From: Saccharum officinarum
Taxonomy: Eukaryota > Streptophyta > Magnoliopsida > Poales > Poaceae
NCBI GenBank assembly: GCA_020631735.1
Contig: CM036199.1
Coordinates: forward strand, 17,463,553 to 17,527,552
Direction of reading: 5' to 3'
DNA length: 64,000 bases
Positions 1-10,944 of the stretch are shown one piece after another. Made by a program: the position numbers and the translations under genes. The notes below the pieces were generated by a model. It was given only the letters and a program-made list of their open reading frames with translations. It had not been told where the DNA came from and made no database searches. The number at the start of each line of letters is the position of its first letter. Position 1 is the stretch's first letter.

Positions 1-500
1 GAGACTAAACCACCTCTACTACGTTGTAGAGGAGACATTAGGCTATCAAAAAGATCTCACATGTGACACCATTTTCCAACTAAATTTCCTAGAATAAATT
101 CCCAAACACAGCCTTGCCATTCTGTTTTTCAGACTTGGGAAATGTTCTTAGTCTTTGCTAAATTTGTTTTCAAACCCAATCTTCAAGCTATTAGAAATGC
201 TAGCTAGTAACATTATTTAGCTAGACCAAAAGTTGCATTATCAAATATAAAGTTTGCACTTTAAACTTTATTTAAACATCACATATATGTTCTCCAGTAT
301 TTTTGCTCAATAAAATTGGTTTTCAACCCTATTTAATATAACACGAGTTATTGAATATTTTGTATGCATCATTGGTATTAATCATTTTTGGTGAGAAGAA
401 ATTTATTTTTATATGTCATCACATGCATTAACACATAAATATGATGCTCATGACATGATTTAGCAAGTTGTTTAAATGGTAACACCGAGAGGGTGTTACA
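1..500 (-). mobile_element. LTR fragment (gypsy-type), truncated by the window edge
   Basis: Read on the minus strand, the sequence starts at position 500 with TGTAACACCC followed by a short inverted motif (GGTGTTAC). This is the usual start of many grass Ty3/gypsy LTRs. The rest is AT-rich and non-coding. The other end lies outside the window, so a solo LTR and a full element cannot be told apart. The family is not identified. Confidence 0.55.
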
Positions 501-627
501 CTAGTCTTTCTGATATACAGAGAATAAAATAGTTAAACACAACAGATCTAACCAAATTCATCTAAATCCAGATGAACTATACCTGTTCAGTATAATAACC
601 GGAGGCATACGCATCGAAATACAAAAA

Positions 628-1742
628 TGCTACATGCAGGGCGTCTGTCCGTCCGGACGCCCCTTCATGGGCCTACATACCAGCCCGATAGACCTTTGCT
701 CTGCGCCTGCTCATTTTTTTATTACGGTATATCCGCGTCTCGTTGCACCGGTTGGAAAAGGAAAGGACAAGGTGACGAGAGATCTGCTCCGCGCGTCGAA
801 GGTCACCCCACCTACTCCTGCTCCGTCGATCGCCCTGCTGCTCTTGCTCTGCGGCCCGCTCCGCCATCGACGGTCACCCCACGCTGCTCCTTCTCCTGCT
901 CCATCGTGCCGCCTCACTACTTCTACTCTGCGGCCCGCTTCGCCTGACGGCGTGGGCACCGCCGCACTCACGCGTGGCGACCGCTCCCTTGGCTACCAGC
1001 TAGCCACTGAGGCCGCCGCGCAAGGAGAAGGGTCGGGCCCGGGCACGGAAGCCCTCCGGTCTCGTCTAATGCTACGGCTGCGGCGCCCAGATGCAGACGG
1101 TGGAGGAGGCCACACCGTGATACAATGCATGTTGCAAGCGTACATTTCAAATGTTTTAGATGTTTTAGATGTATGTTACAAGTGTTTCATAAGGATGTTA
1201 TAAAAGTAGATGAGGATGTTGCACATGTTGCAATGGCTATACACGTATGTTGCAAGTGTATGTTTTAAATGTTTCGTCTGTTTTAGATGTATGTTGCAAG
1301 TTTTTCATTTGGATGTTGCAACACTAGATCGGGATGTTGCATATATATGCAAGTGTTTCAGATGTTTTTATAGGTATGTTGCAAGTATTTCATCTTGATG
1401 TTTGCATTTGTTTGCAATGGCTACACACGTGTTTTCAAGTGTTTTTTGGTGTTTCGCAAGTGTTTCAGACGTATGTTGCAAGTGTTTCAGTTGTTTCGGA
1501 CGTATGTTGTAAGTGTTTCATTTGAATGTTGCAAAAGTAGATCGGGTGTTGCAAATGCTGCAATGCGCGTGAGAAGGGGAGAGGGCACGAGCGGTCTCTA
1601 CACATGGTTTGGCGGCGCAGGCCCCGCATGGGCGTGCGAAATGCAGGCTCGGGTGGGGGCATGTTGGCCCGAGCGCGGAAAACGGAGTGCAGCGCGGGGC
1701 GTCCGGACGCGGACGTCTATCCGGACATCCGGGCGCTAGCAC
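628..1742. mobile_element. Probable non-autonomous DNA transposon with GC-rich termini
   Basis: Both ends carry GC-rich, mutually inverted sequence sharing TCCGGACGCCCC (about 652-663 and the complement at about 1697-1708), with outer ends beginning TGCTA on either strand. Inside is a GC-rich left half (700-1110) and an internal minisatellite (1180-1560). The long open frames here are GC-driven and resemble no known protein. The terminal repeats are imperfect and no clean target duplication was found, so the class (MULE, hAT or other) is open. Confidence 0.4.
1180..1560 (+). repeat. Degenerate minisatellite, ATGTTGCAAGTGTTTCA-type units
   Basis: Imperfect copies of ATGTTGCAAGTGTTTCA, alternating with 'gatgttgca' and 'agatgtttta' variants, recur about every 40-60 bp. 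They give spurious Cys/Phe/Val-rich reading frames. The array lies inside the putative DNA transposon at 628-1742. Confidence 0.65.
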
Positions 1743-2386
1743 TTAAAGATCAAAATACCTAGTCACCTATCCATTGTAACTCAAATTTCATAAACTATAC
1801 CATACCTGAGGTCGAGTATCACACGTTATTAACACCCCTTGTGGATCCTGGGCTTGTCTTGTTTCCATCAAAGCTTCATTGCCAAAGTGCTCTAATCATG
1901 TTGCACGTATTGCACCTTGACTATTATTGATTTAAATATTCTGTACATGTTTTCCGCCTGCATGCTTTAGTTAGAACTTATAAGCAGGACTAAGCACCAA
2001 ACTTTCACAGATATTGCCGATTTTCCTAGATCCACTCTATTAATTATTAAATCAAAGTAATCAGCCAAACACTATATTAATAAAATCATATAGCAGCCAA
2101 ACTAATCAAAGTAATGCACAGAGGATTAACATAACAAGACTGTCGAATTTGGCTATTTAACATTTGAATAAAATATGACTCAAGCCAAATTTGGGTATTA
2201 ACAATAAGAAAGACTCCTCTATCTATCTATCTGTCTATCTATCAAGAATTAAAGAGTATGTAGCGAAATCATGAGATTTCATTAGCTTCTTAAAATTGAA
2301 TTGAATATACAAGTACATGCATACTACGACAATTGTAATACTGACTTGAAAGGGTTTATATATTTATCAGGTCATATAATATAGAT
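1743..2386. other. AT-rich intergenic sequence with a short (ATCT)n microsatellite
   Basis: No gene recognised. An ATCT-type microsatellite with one interruption occupies about 2219-2243. This is the 3' flank of the SRP54-like retrocopy. No poly(A) relic of the retrocopy is obvious here. Confidence 0.5.
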
Positions 2387-3496
2387 CTAAGTCGACTTTG
2401 AGCGTCGATCCATTTGTCTGATGATACTGTGCAGCCCAATTGTGCCACCAAGCTGATTCAAAATGTCGTTATTGGGTCTCCGTCTCTGTCTCTTGACGTG
2501 TGGGGCGAATTTGCTCAACATTTTGGCCATTCGCTTGTGCTCCTCCAGCAGTTCCACCACTTGGCTGACGGGCATGCCGGATCCCCGAGCGACCCGGTTG
2601 ATCCGTGACCGTGACTGCTGCTGTTTCGTCATCATCAGCTTCATCGGGTCGGCCCCGTCAAGCTCTGCAGCACTCATGGAGTCCATGATCGTCATGTACC
2701 TCTTGATCTTGGCCTGCTGCCCTTCCTTCTCCAGCTGCTTCTCCTTGTCTCCCAATAATCCAGCTGGTAGGAAGGAGACGAGATGCCTTAGAGGACCCAT
2801 GCTCTGCACTACCCGGAACAGCTGGTACAGAGCCCTGAGAGTGAAGCCGCTGGCTCCTTTAACCATCATCAGCTCGTGCAGAAGCTGCTCCAGTCCTTGT
2901 TGTCCTTGATCAGCAGGCATGGGCATCGTCGTCATGGTGTCCTCGATCTTGTCCATGAAGCCAGGCGAGTCTCCCATGCCTAGCAGACGACTCACAAAGG
3001 ACCTGGCGACGAAGGCCTCCAGGTCCGCGACATGCTCCCCGGTGCCGATGAATATGACGGGGCTTTTCGTAGCTGCTACCGCGCTGAGCGCGCCGCCGCC
3101 CTTGGCGTGGCCGTCCATCTCGGTGATGATGACGGCGCCGGCCTCGGCGCTCTGCTTGGACGCCAGCGCCTGGTCGAACGCGGCCTGGCCGATGCTGGCG
3201 TCCATGACAAGCACCACCAGGTCCGGCCGCGTGGCCTCCGCGAGCTGCCGCATCTCCTCCAGGAGAGCGGCCTCCTGGCTGTGGCGCCCGCTCGTATCGA
3301 CGACGATGAGGTCGCATCCCTCAGCAGCTTGGTCGTCCTTCCTGAACCTGTCCACGCCCTCGACGGCGACCCTCACGGGGTCCGACTCCGTGTAGCTCCC
3401 GTAGAAAGGGATGCCGGCCTTGGCCGCGTTCTGCCTCAGCTGGTCCAGGGCGCCGGCCCGGAACGTGTCGGCGCACACCAGCGCGGGGCTGAACCC
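2387..3496 (-). pseudogene. SRP54-like GTPase (G) and M domain, long intact exon of a likely retrocopy
   Basis: About 365 open codons match the 54-kDa signal recognition particle subunit from the ADTFRAG motif onward. SRP54 is a cytosolic GTPase that binds signal peptides through its M domain and docks ribosomes to the SRP receptor. Visible in order: [21 protein letters not shown] (G3), [47 protein letters not shown], then the M domain with [13 protein letters not shown] and RVARGSG. Two features are abnormal. The G4 motif usually written TKLD reads TEMD, so the guanine-contacting lysine is replaced by glutamate. The part of the M domain between RVARGSG and the end is shortened. Plant SRP54 genes normally have many introns, yet this stretch has none, which points to a processed copy. 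The 5' half (next feature) is broken, so function is unlikely despite the open frame. Confidence 0.75.
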
Positions 3497-3924
3497 GTCC
3501 GGCGATGGTAGTTGTTAGGGGCGGCAATCACCGCCGACGCCATGAGCTCACCGGCGCTCTGCGATGCTCAGAGCGCGGTCACCGCGGACACGACGGCGAG
3601 ACAGACAAGAACACACGCGAGAGAGAGTGGTTTTCAACTGCAACAAGCGCAGCCTTTTCTGATGCATTCGATTGTACTTATCACGGGCTCTGATCCGCAA
3701 CTCCCGCCACGGCGTGCAGCTGCACGGTACGCCGTCATTTGCGAACGTCCGTGCGACATGCACGGCATGCACGCCGTGGCGGAGCCAGCCCCCTTGACGC
3801 GGTCATGGCGCAGCGGCGTGCAGCCTCCGCCCCTGCCCACGATTCTACGCGAAATTACAAACATGTTCACAACTTAATTGAACTATCTAAGTGCACCTAA
3901 CATGGATACATTGATCTGTCACGA

Positions 3925-4310
3925 TTACAAGAGGTTTGAAACAACAGTAGTCCGCGTACTTGACGCAGGTGGTGGTCTTGCCGGAGCCCTGCAGGCCGAC
4001 GAACATGACCACGCTGGCTGGCTTCCTCCTTTCCTGGGGAGGAAGCAGGGCGGCTCCCCGCTCCCGGCCGCGGGGTCCAGCATCCTGCGCAGCTCGTCGA
4101 CGACCGCATGCTTGATGGCGCGGCGCCTGTCGGTGCTGCCGGCGAGGGACTGGAGGTTGACGGCGTTCCTGATGCTGGCCTGCACGGCCTGGACCGTCTC
4201 GAAGCCGACGTCGGCCTGCAGAAGCGCGCGCGAGAAGTCGTTCACCACGCCGTCGCCTTGGCCATCCACGCCAGCGCGCCGACGAGGTTCTCGCCCAGCT
4301 GCGCCAGCAC
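3925..4310 (-). pseudogene. SRP54-like N domain and P-loop, frameshifted
   Basis: The minus strand carries the N-terminal part of the same SRP54 copy. VLAQLGENLVGALA is at the start, DFSRALLQADVGFETVQ follows, then VVMFVGLQGSGKTTT, the G1/P-loop, at about 3968-3997. These pieces lie in different frames. The frame changes near 4249 (after MAKATA) and again near 4045 (before KPASVV). The usual ATG before VLAQLG reads GTG. About 400 bp (3510-3925) without SRP54 similarity separates this part from the next one; it is either an insertion or an unrecognised intron. Just upstream of GFSPALV another frame encodes NYHRR, matching the normal residues there, so a further small indel lies at that junction. 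Together these make a pseudogene likely. Confidence 0.7.
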
Positions 4311-4439
4311 CTCCTCGATCGGCGGGTCGGGTGACGGTGATGGTGACGGCGACGGACGAGTGGGGCGGTTCTCCGATCCTCCGGCTCCGAATGAACCTCA
4401 CGTACGTACGTCCTCACCATCGGCGGTTAGTAGGGCCAC

Positions 4440-4966
4440 TATAGCTCTTTTTCAGATGGATGGATCGGAGCAACACAACACGACTATACACGAGATATAT
4501 ATATTGTGGCTTCTTCGATCGGTTTAATACTTTAATGAGTCCTGGTTGCTTGCGAGGTGATCGATCGCGTTGGATCGGTGTGGGTGGGAGTGGGGGAGAC
4601 CGACCTGAAAACGAATCGGCTAATTCTGTACCGAGCCGGCGAGCCCGTATGTGTTGCCCGGCCCTCAGCGGACAACGGTCAGCACGTGCCTTGCCTTGCC
4701 TCGAATTTTGATCGTACTTGAGATACTTCGGTTCTCCAAGAAAATTGAAACGACTTAAAATTTAGGACGGAGAGAGTATTATTATATTTTTCATAAACTT
4801 GCATTGATCAAATTTAAGATAATTTTGAATTAGGAAAAACTCAAAAATACTTATATTTGTGGACAGAGTGGCCACATATGTCAACAAGCTAGTATCATCT
4901 TACTATCTATTTAGAAATTTTGAGTTGCCCTAAGTTAAACTATTCCAAACTTGGCAAAAAAAAAGA
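4440..4966. other. Intergenic sequence with a small Stowaway-like end fragment
   Basis: No gene recognised. Around 4755-4778 the text resembles one terminus of a Stowaway-type MITE (ggacggagagagta), but no matching second end is present. The rest is AT-rich. Confidence 0.3.
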
Positions 4967-5508
4967 GAGTAAAATCCGTGAGCGCTCCCTAAACTTGCAT
5001 GGTAGTGTCATTTGGGTCCCTAACTTTTTATTCTTGATATTTGAGTCCCGGAACTTACGTTACAACTTCACTCGGGTCCCAGACTCTCGAGTTTTGATAT
5101 TTTGATCCCTGAACTTGTATAATAGTGTCATCTAAGTTCCCAAACTCGCAAATCAACACACAATTACCACACCTCATCAGTGTTACCTTTGTGTTTTTTG
5201 TGCAAGTTCGGGAACCTAGATGACATCAACATAAGTTTGGAATAGCACACATCCAAATATCAAAACTCGAGAGTTTAGGGACCTGAATGACACAACAATA
5301 CAAGTTCAGGACTCTGACGAGATAACTCGTTGATTGATTAATCGGAGATCAGACGTACATATATGTAGCTGCCTCCACGTGCGCAAAGCAAGGAAAGAAA
5401 CTTGCTATTTATAGTAGTCTAACAGACTTCAAATATCAAAAACTAAGAGTTAGGGACCAAAATATGACAGCAGCGTACAAGTTTAGGGACCGCTAGTGAA
5501 TTTCACTC
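4967..5508. mobile_element. Foldback/MITE-like element with long inverted ends
   Basis: The left end (4967-5060) reads GAGTAAAATCCGTGAGCG then CTCCCTAAACTTG. The right end, reverse-complemented (5508-5430), reads GAGTGAAATTCACTAGCG then GTCCCTAAACTTG. The inverted similarity continues through 'gtccctaact' and 'gatatttga' motifs. The interior repeats the gtccc-aact-tt unit several times in both orientations, so the element could fold into a long hairpin. No coding capacity. A short unrelated stretch at about 5310-5430 may be an insertion. Confidence 0.6.
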
Positions 5509-6480
5509 AATAAAACATTTATAAATTGGAGGACACGTAGGCATAGCACCTTCATAAAGCTTCCGTTAAGGCGAAGCAAAGTCGTGAAGGAGTTAGATCC
5601 GTTCAACGGATGAAGAAATAACTGGACTGTTTGCCTCTCATGAGTATGTGTCTAGTATTTGGTGCTATGGGTATTTAGCCTAAAAAAGTGTTAGGGGCAT
5701 TTTAGTCTTCACCATGGACCTATATGTGTGGACGTGGCTAGTTGGGAGAGATATCTTGCTAACCCTATCTTTGTTGCTCTAGATTACCCAAGTGCTTAAG
5801 AAGAAAGAGAGAGCGGAGTAGAGAGAGTTGAGCACCTCTTGCTATATTTTTTTATTCTTTAACGGAATGATAATAAAGGGAGGTGTCTAGCCATGCTCTT
5901 GTACAAGAATTTGTGATGCAATCTATGTCCTTGTTCCTTCAAATCCAAGTAAAATCTGTTCTCTCTACCGCTTCTTCTCGCGTCTTTCTTTTTTTTCTAG
6001 AATTTCAGGTTATTTTTTATTATTTTCTGTTATTCATGTTTGGCTGAGATTTGGATAGGATGTTTGGGACCAAATTGATGCTGTGACATGAGTGAGCAAT
6101 CTAGGATGCACCCCCCACAACACACACACACAAATACCCTCACGAGCACCTCCAATCTAAGTTTCTTGGATTTTTGCTTTTCTTAGGGTTTCCTCATTTT
6201 GTAAAATCAGTGCTGAAATTCCAATCTTTTCGGGACTCTTTGCTGGTTTGAATTTACTATGAGTTGGTGATGCCGTGGTTAAATTCGCACTCTAATCCAA
6301 CTTGATTTGATTTTTTCGTGATTTTTGGAGCAGCCCTGTGCTCAGCCTGCTTCCTGTGTTGTTTCTGAAACACGGCTTCCTGTGCTATTTTTGAAACGTT
6401 ATTTCTCGAATATACAAAAGATTTGCGTATCATTGTAATTAAGAAGAAGAGTTGAACCATACAAACCACGCACTCTTACG
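5509..6480. other. Unclassified intergenic/repeat-derived sequence
   Basis: No convincing gene. Positions 6240-6400 are similar in inverted orientation to 30086-30178 plus 30413-30460, so this is a dispersed repeat whose other copy sits in the HMA unit 1. A short CA-rich run lies at 6115-6132. The 70-codon minus-strand frame at 6257-6469 lies in this repeat and has no known domain. Confidence 0.4.
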
Positions 6481-6559
6481 AGCGCCCTAGGAGGTCTACA
6501 TGTTGACCTTCCTAGTATACAAATTCAAATTTTGACATCACATAAATAGTACACAACCA

Positions 6560-8890
6560 AGCTGCGATATGTGCGCTCCTACTCCGTCATCCGAGAAGAG
6601 CGTGCCTAGGTACGAGCGACTCTTCTACCAGCCCTGTTGTTGGTCGCTGAAAATAACTCGTCCAGAGCTGCAACTTGGCTCGACGTCAAGTTCTATGTGA
6701 AAATGGCGTCATATGCTCGCTTGGACACGGATGAAGTTGGTGTCGCCTATGACAAGTAGCCCATTCTTTTCATGAGGAGTACCTTGCCCCGCTTAGAGGT
6801 CGTATGTGCGCTAGCGGTTGAGCAGCAATCCGTCTACTCCTGGTAGGTAGGGGCCTTCTGGTTGCTGCCTTCTGCCTTGGTGGAGTGGTGATTAAGGGCG
6901 ACCTTCGCTTGAGCTGCACCTCTTCGGTAAACCGTGCAAGACGTCGAGTGGCCTCGTGTGGCGTGGGAGTCGTGTCGCTGGGGTTGGGCGTGGTTTGGCT
7001 ATTCGGCTGGCCGTCCTTCGTCAGCGTGGAAGGGTCAGGTGTTGCTTGGCCTTCCGAAAGGCCATCCTACGGCAGCGTAGAGGTACCCACCATGTGCTTG
7101 GCCGCTCGAACCCAGGTGGCCAGACCTTGCCATCCTCCCTTGGCGCCTCAGCACCCGCGACAACAGGTTGTCCCTTCTGCGGAGGTGTACCCTGCAAAGG
7201 CGACAGCGAAGGCGAGTCCGTCGTGCACTGAGGAGTCATCACCGGAGGACAGGTGTCCACCAACGAAGCTTGAACCTCCTGAGGCAGTGGTGTGGCAGCT
7301 GGTCGGCTCGCAACGAGCGAGGCGGGAAGCTCATCCAGCATCGGGTCAACTGAGATTACCCAAGCGGGAGGCCCTGCGCCCTCGCACAGCGCTTTCGCCA
7401 ACGGATCTGGCTCGAGGAAGCAACGTGAGGCAGTCAAAGCAGTGGCATCGTCGGCAGGCATGCCCATGCTGATGTTCAGCTCCGGCTCACCTCAGCGTCA
7501 ACGTCATCTTTGACTTTGACGGATGCCGTCAGCACTCCCCACGACACCCTGCACGGTCCCATTTGAGGTCGAAGGACTATCGAGGGGTGCATGTTGGAAG
7601 GCTAGTGGGTTGTTGGCACAAGCTAAGTGGCGAGGCAGGCCACCACCCTTCGACGTCGACTTGGACCGCTTGCAGTCCCTGGCGAGGTGGCGGAAACCAT
7701 GGCAGCATAGGCAACGCCATGGCAACTAGCAAGACGTTACTCGGTGCGAGTAGGAGAGGCAGTTGAAGCATCTGTCGTGTAGCTATGCAGGTATCTTCCG
7801 AACCTGTGTGCGCAGACCTCGGTCGCGGCGAGGCTCAACCGAGGCAACCGCAGGTCTTGTCTCCTGCTGGGGTAGGATCTCTCGCCACCCATCAGCGTTG
7901 GGGCGGAGACCCGTCTGCAGACGTCGAGGCGTTGGCGAGCAGGGACTCGACATCCACTGGCCGAGCAGGCAGGCCGTGCACCAGCCTAGGGCGTGGTCAC
8001 CTGCAGCTCCTCTGCCTGCGCATAGGTCCTTGTCCAGCGTCCGTTCCGCCGTGCCCTAGAGCCATGACCGAAAAAGGCTGGGCGCATAGGGACAGAGTGG
8101 CCGACTTCGCCGGGCAACGAGCGGCCTCTAGGTAGGTTGCGGGATGGTCATCATTGGTCTCCTCACCATCGTCGTTGGCCCAATGTCGGGTCTTCGTGCG
8201 CCCTCCCGAGGAGCAACCAGGGAAGAATGGTGCCACGACCGGTGAGAGGGAGGAATTGAAAGCTTCCGGCGGCGCCGCAGTGATGTCAGTGGTGGCGAGG
8301 GCAGGGCTCACCCTAGCTCCGACTCCCACGTGCTGAGCAACCGCGATGGTGGTGGCCTCGTCCAGTCTCGGCGGCGTGGGGTGGCCGAGGTGGCGTCACC
8401 TCCGCTCCGCGGCGTAGGGGAGAGGAGGGTGCCAGTGACAAAGGCTGCCCTCAACGCACATGGGGTCATCACCAGTGGCGGCGACGACGGCAGCGCTGGT
8501 AAGGACGATGCTGGCCCCATGGGCTAAGGTGGCGGCCGCGAGACGTCTTGGAGCTCATGTGACTGGGGGTCGGAGGCAAGGGAGCCGGCCACCGGCGCCG
8601 GGATGCCGGGCATGAGCGGGGTGGCTGCGGAATCAGCTCCCGCGCTAGATCCCACAGGGAGTGACAGGGAGGGGGGAGGGGGAGGGGGAGGGGGCACCGG
8701 CGCCTGGATGGCAGCCGGCACTGCTTTCGGCAGCGGCGGGGAGGGGCTTGTTGCTAGGGTTGGGGGTGCGGGCGTTGGGTGCAGGCTCCCTCAAACCCGC
8801 AGTCTGGTGCTCTTTGTTCCTGTTTCTGAAACGTCAGTTTCTTGGACTTTGTTGCTTTGTTCGATGACCATAAACATGCCTCAACTGTGA
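6560..8890 (-). pseudogene. Degenerate GC-rich TE-type gene with CCHC zinc knuckle
   Basis: The segment is GC-rich with several overlapping open frames on both strands and no long intact one. On the minus strand (7504-7725) the peptide contains CLCCHGFRHLARDC, which fits CX2CX4HX4C, the retroelement-type zinc knuckle that binds nucleic acid in gag-like proteins. A proline run (minus strand, about 8665-8700) and other low-complexity stretches flank it. This combination is common in grass transposon-derived genes. No reverse transcriptase, integrase or transposase was seen. The element class and true boundaries are unknown. Frame breaks throughout indicate a relic. Confidence 0.4.
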
Positions 8891-8899
8891 AGGCGGTCG

Positions 8900-9590
8900 G
8901 TTATCTGTTCGCTTAGTCTCCGAGTTAGTTAGGAAAAACAACCAAAAATTGCCATACCAAAAAGGAGGCAGGTAAAGCACGACGGGTCGCGTGGTAGGCG
9001 AGCGTGCGACCTGCCCATGCGATGTGTTCGACCCCGGACCCACTGTATGCTGCGCTCTCATGGGAGTCCCTCCCCTCCACAACATGCAAATGTCGCTATC
9101 CTTACGACGTCATCCTGACATAGCCTAGTAAAAAAGCAAAACATTATTTTAAATTGCTATAACTCTTGAATGGTTTATCCGTTTTCAATTTTGACTGCAC
9201 TGGTGTGTTTTACGTGGCAAGACGAACAAAACTAGACCCCACTAGCATATGTTTTGAAGAATTTTATTCTAGTAGCAATTTATGTGTAAATATGTGCTAG
9301 GAGATTTATTAAGGAGTTGCTACCATGTAATAATAAAGTTGCTATTGCAAAAATATACTAAAGTTGTTACGTGGTATGCACATCGATCGTTTTATAAAAT
9401 AAAAAATTGTTACATAGTAGTGCATAAATTGCTAACTGGGCAGGGATTATTATGCAACCCAATGTAGGAACCAAGAAACATGACCAGCTACCCACTCAAT
9501 GGTATTTATTAAGAGAGTAGCGGCCCAAAACAAGAGAATGCTTTTCTTTTGTGGCAACTTATGTGTAGAATAGCTACCATTTGTGACAAC
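8900..9590. other. AT-rich intergenic sequence, no gene seen
   Basis: Nothing recognisable apart from short A/T-rich runs. It precedes the A-rich low-complexity tract that begins near 9590. Confidence 0.3.
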
Positions 9591-10290
9591 TTATACATTG
9601 CAGGTGAGACAACTAATATGCAGGATTTAGAAAGGCATTTGAACCTAAAAGGATGATTGAAAACTGAGATTAAAAAGTATTTAGAAAACTTGATTGAAAA
9701 CTGAAACTAAAGAAACATTGAAAAAAGCTTGACTGAAAACTAAAAATAAAAACATTGAAAAAAACTCACAACTCATTTAACTAAAACTAAAAGAAACAAT
9801 GAAAAAAAAACAAACAAGAGAATGTTTTTCTTTTGTGGCAACTTATGTGTGTCATGGCTATCTTTTTGTGACAATGAGGCAACTAATGTGCTGGATTTAA
9901 GAAGGCATTCAAACCTAAAAGGATGACTGAAAACTAAAACTAAAAACATTAAAAAAGACTGAAAACTGAAACAAAAGAACTTGACTGAAAACTAAAAATA
10001 AAAAAGACATTGAAAGAACTCATAACTTATTTAACTAAAACTAAAAAACAATGAAAATAATTGAACTAATGAACTGAAATTGACAACAACAAAAACTGAA
10101 ATTGAAAAAAATATAAAAATTAAAGTAGATAAAATGAAATAAAAATGAAACTGAAATTAGCAGAAACAGAAACTAAAACTGACAACCAGAAAATAAAACT
10201 AAAATTAACAAATAGAAACTGGAAACTAAAGTAGACAAACTAAGAAACAAAAAACTGAAATATAAGAATGTAAAACTGAAACTGAAACAT
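9591..10290 (+). repeat. A-rich low-complexity tract of CTGAAACTAAAA-like units
   Basis: Degenerate short units such as 'gaaaactaaaa', 'ctgaaact' and 'aaacattgaaaa' repeat for about 700 bp. Two longer blocks are near-duplicates: 9529-9650 and 9812-9930 share 'agagaatg', 'cttttgtggcaact' and 'aaaggatga'. The reverse complement of 9981-10290 forms the end of the window (about 63690-64000), so this tract belongs to the inverted duplication. Confidence 0.6.
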
Positions 10291-10697
10291 TAGAATTATT
10301 ATCAGGCGCGACAGTGGGCTGTTGCTACTGCATATACATAGGCCAGATCTGGCCATGATATGATCCTCGTGCACGTTCCAGGCTACACAACCAGGCCCAC
10401 GAGAGCTTTTTCGTTTTTTTAATGTGGGCTGTCGCTACTGCATGTGGATGGGTAGGCCTGGCCAAGCCACCAGGCCACTCGCGCGGAGGTCGCGCGCTAC
10501 GCACCAAGCGCGACCAGCAGCGCGTTAGAATTTGCGTACCAAAAAAATGGATTGTTGAAATTTTACCTCTTTATAGATATACCAGGAAATATGCCGTGCG
10601 TCGCAACGGGAGATCGAAAAGAAAGTAATGAAATCAAATGAGACAAACCGATAGGCGCGCTGCGCCATGCCGGCTCCTGCTGAACGCCTAAACAATA

Positions 10698-10940
10698 CTC
10701 CCTCCATTCCATATTATAGGTGATTTCAACTTTCTTAGTATTTTAAGTTTGATCAAAGTTATAAAAAAATTACAAAGATTTATGACATCAAATAGTATAC
10801 TATGAAAATATAATTAATGACGAATGTAATGATACTTATTTTTTAAAAAATATTATTTTATTTTATATAAATTTAGTCAAACTTAAGATGTTTTGTTCTT
10901 TAAAAAAGTTAGAATGACTTATAATTTGAGATGAAGAGAG
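10698..10940. mobile_element. Stowaway-like MITE (left-arm copy)
   Basis: Begins CTCCCTCCATTCC and ends with the inverted counterpart GATGAAGAGAG. It is flanked by TA dinucleotides (10696-10697 and 10941-10942). About 243 bp, AT-rich, and can fold back on itself (internal 'aagtttgatcaaa' against 'agtcaaacttaa'). These features fit the Tc1/mariner-related Stowaway class. Confidence 0.75.
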
Positions 10941-10944
10941 TAGT

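Noticed and set aside
634..1203. 189-codon plus-strand frame
   Set aside because: It spans a GC-rich transposon half and the minisatellite, and the residues (Arg/Pro/Ala, then Cys/Phe/Val) follow base composition with no motif.
2408..3511. Plus-strand frames opposite the SRP54-like exon (up to 159 codons)
   Set aside because: They are antisense shadows of GC-rich codon usage on the real coding strand.
10545..10620. Short conserved-looking stretch 'gtgcgtcgcaacggg' as an RNA gene
   Set aside because: It resembles common grass repeat sequence near MITE ends; no structure or flanking signal supports an RNA gene.
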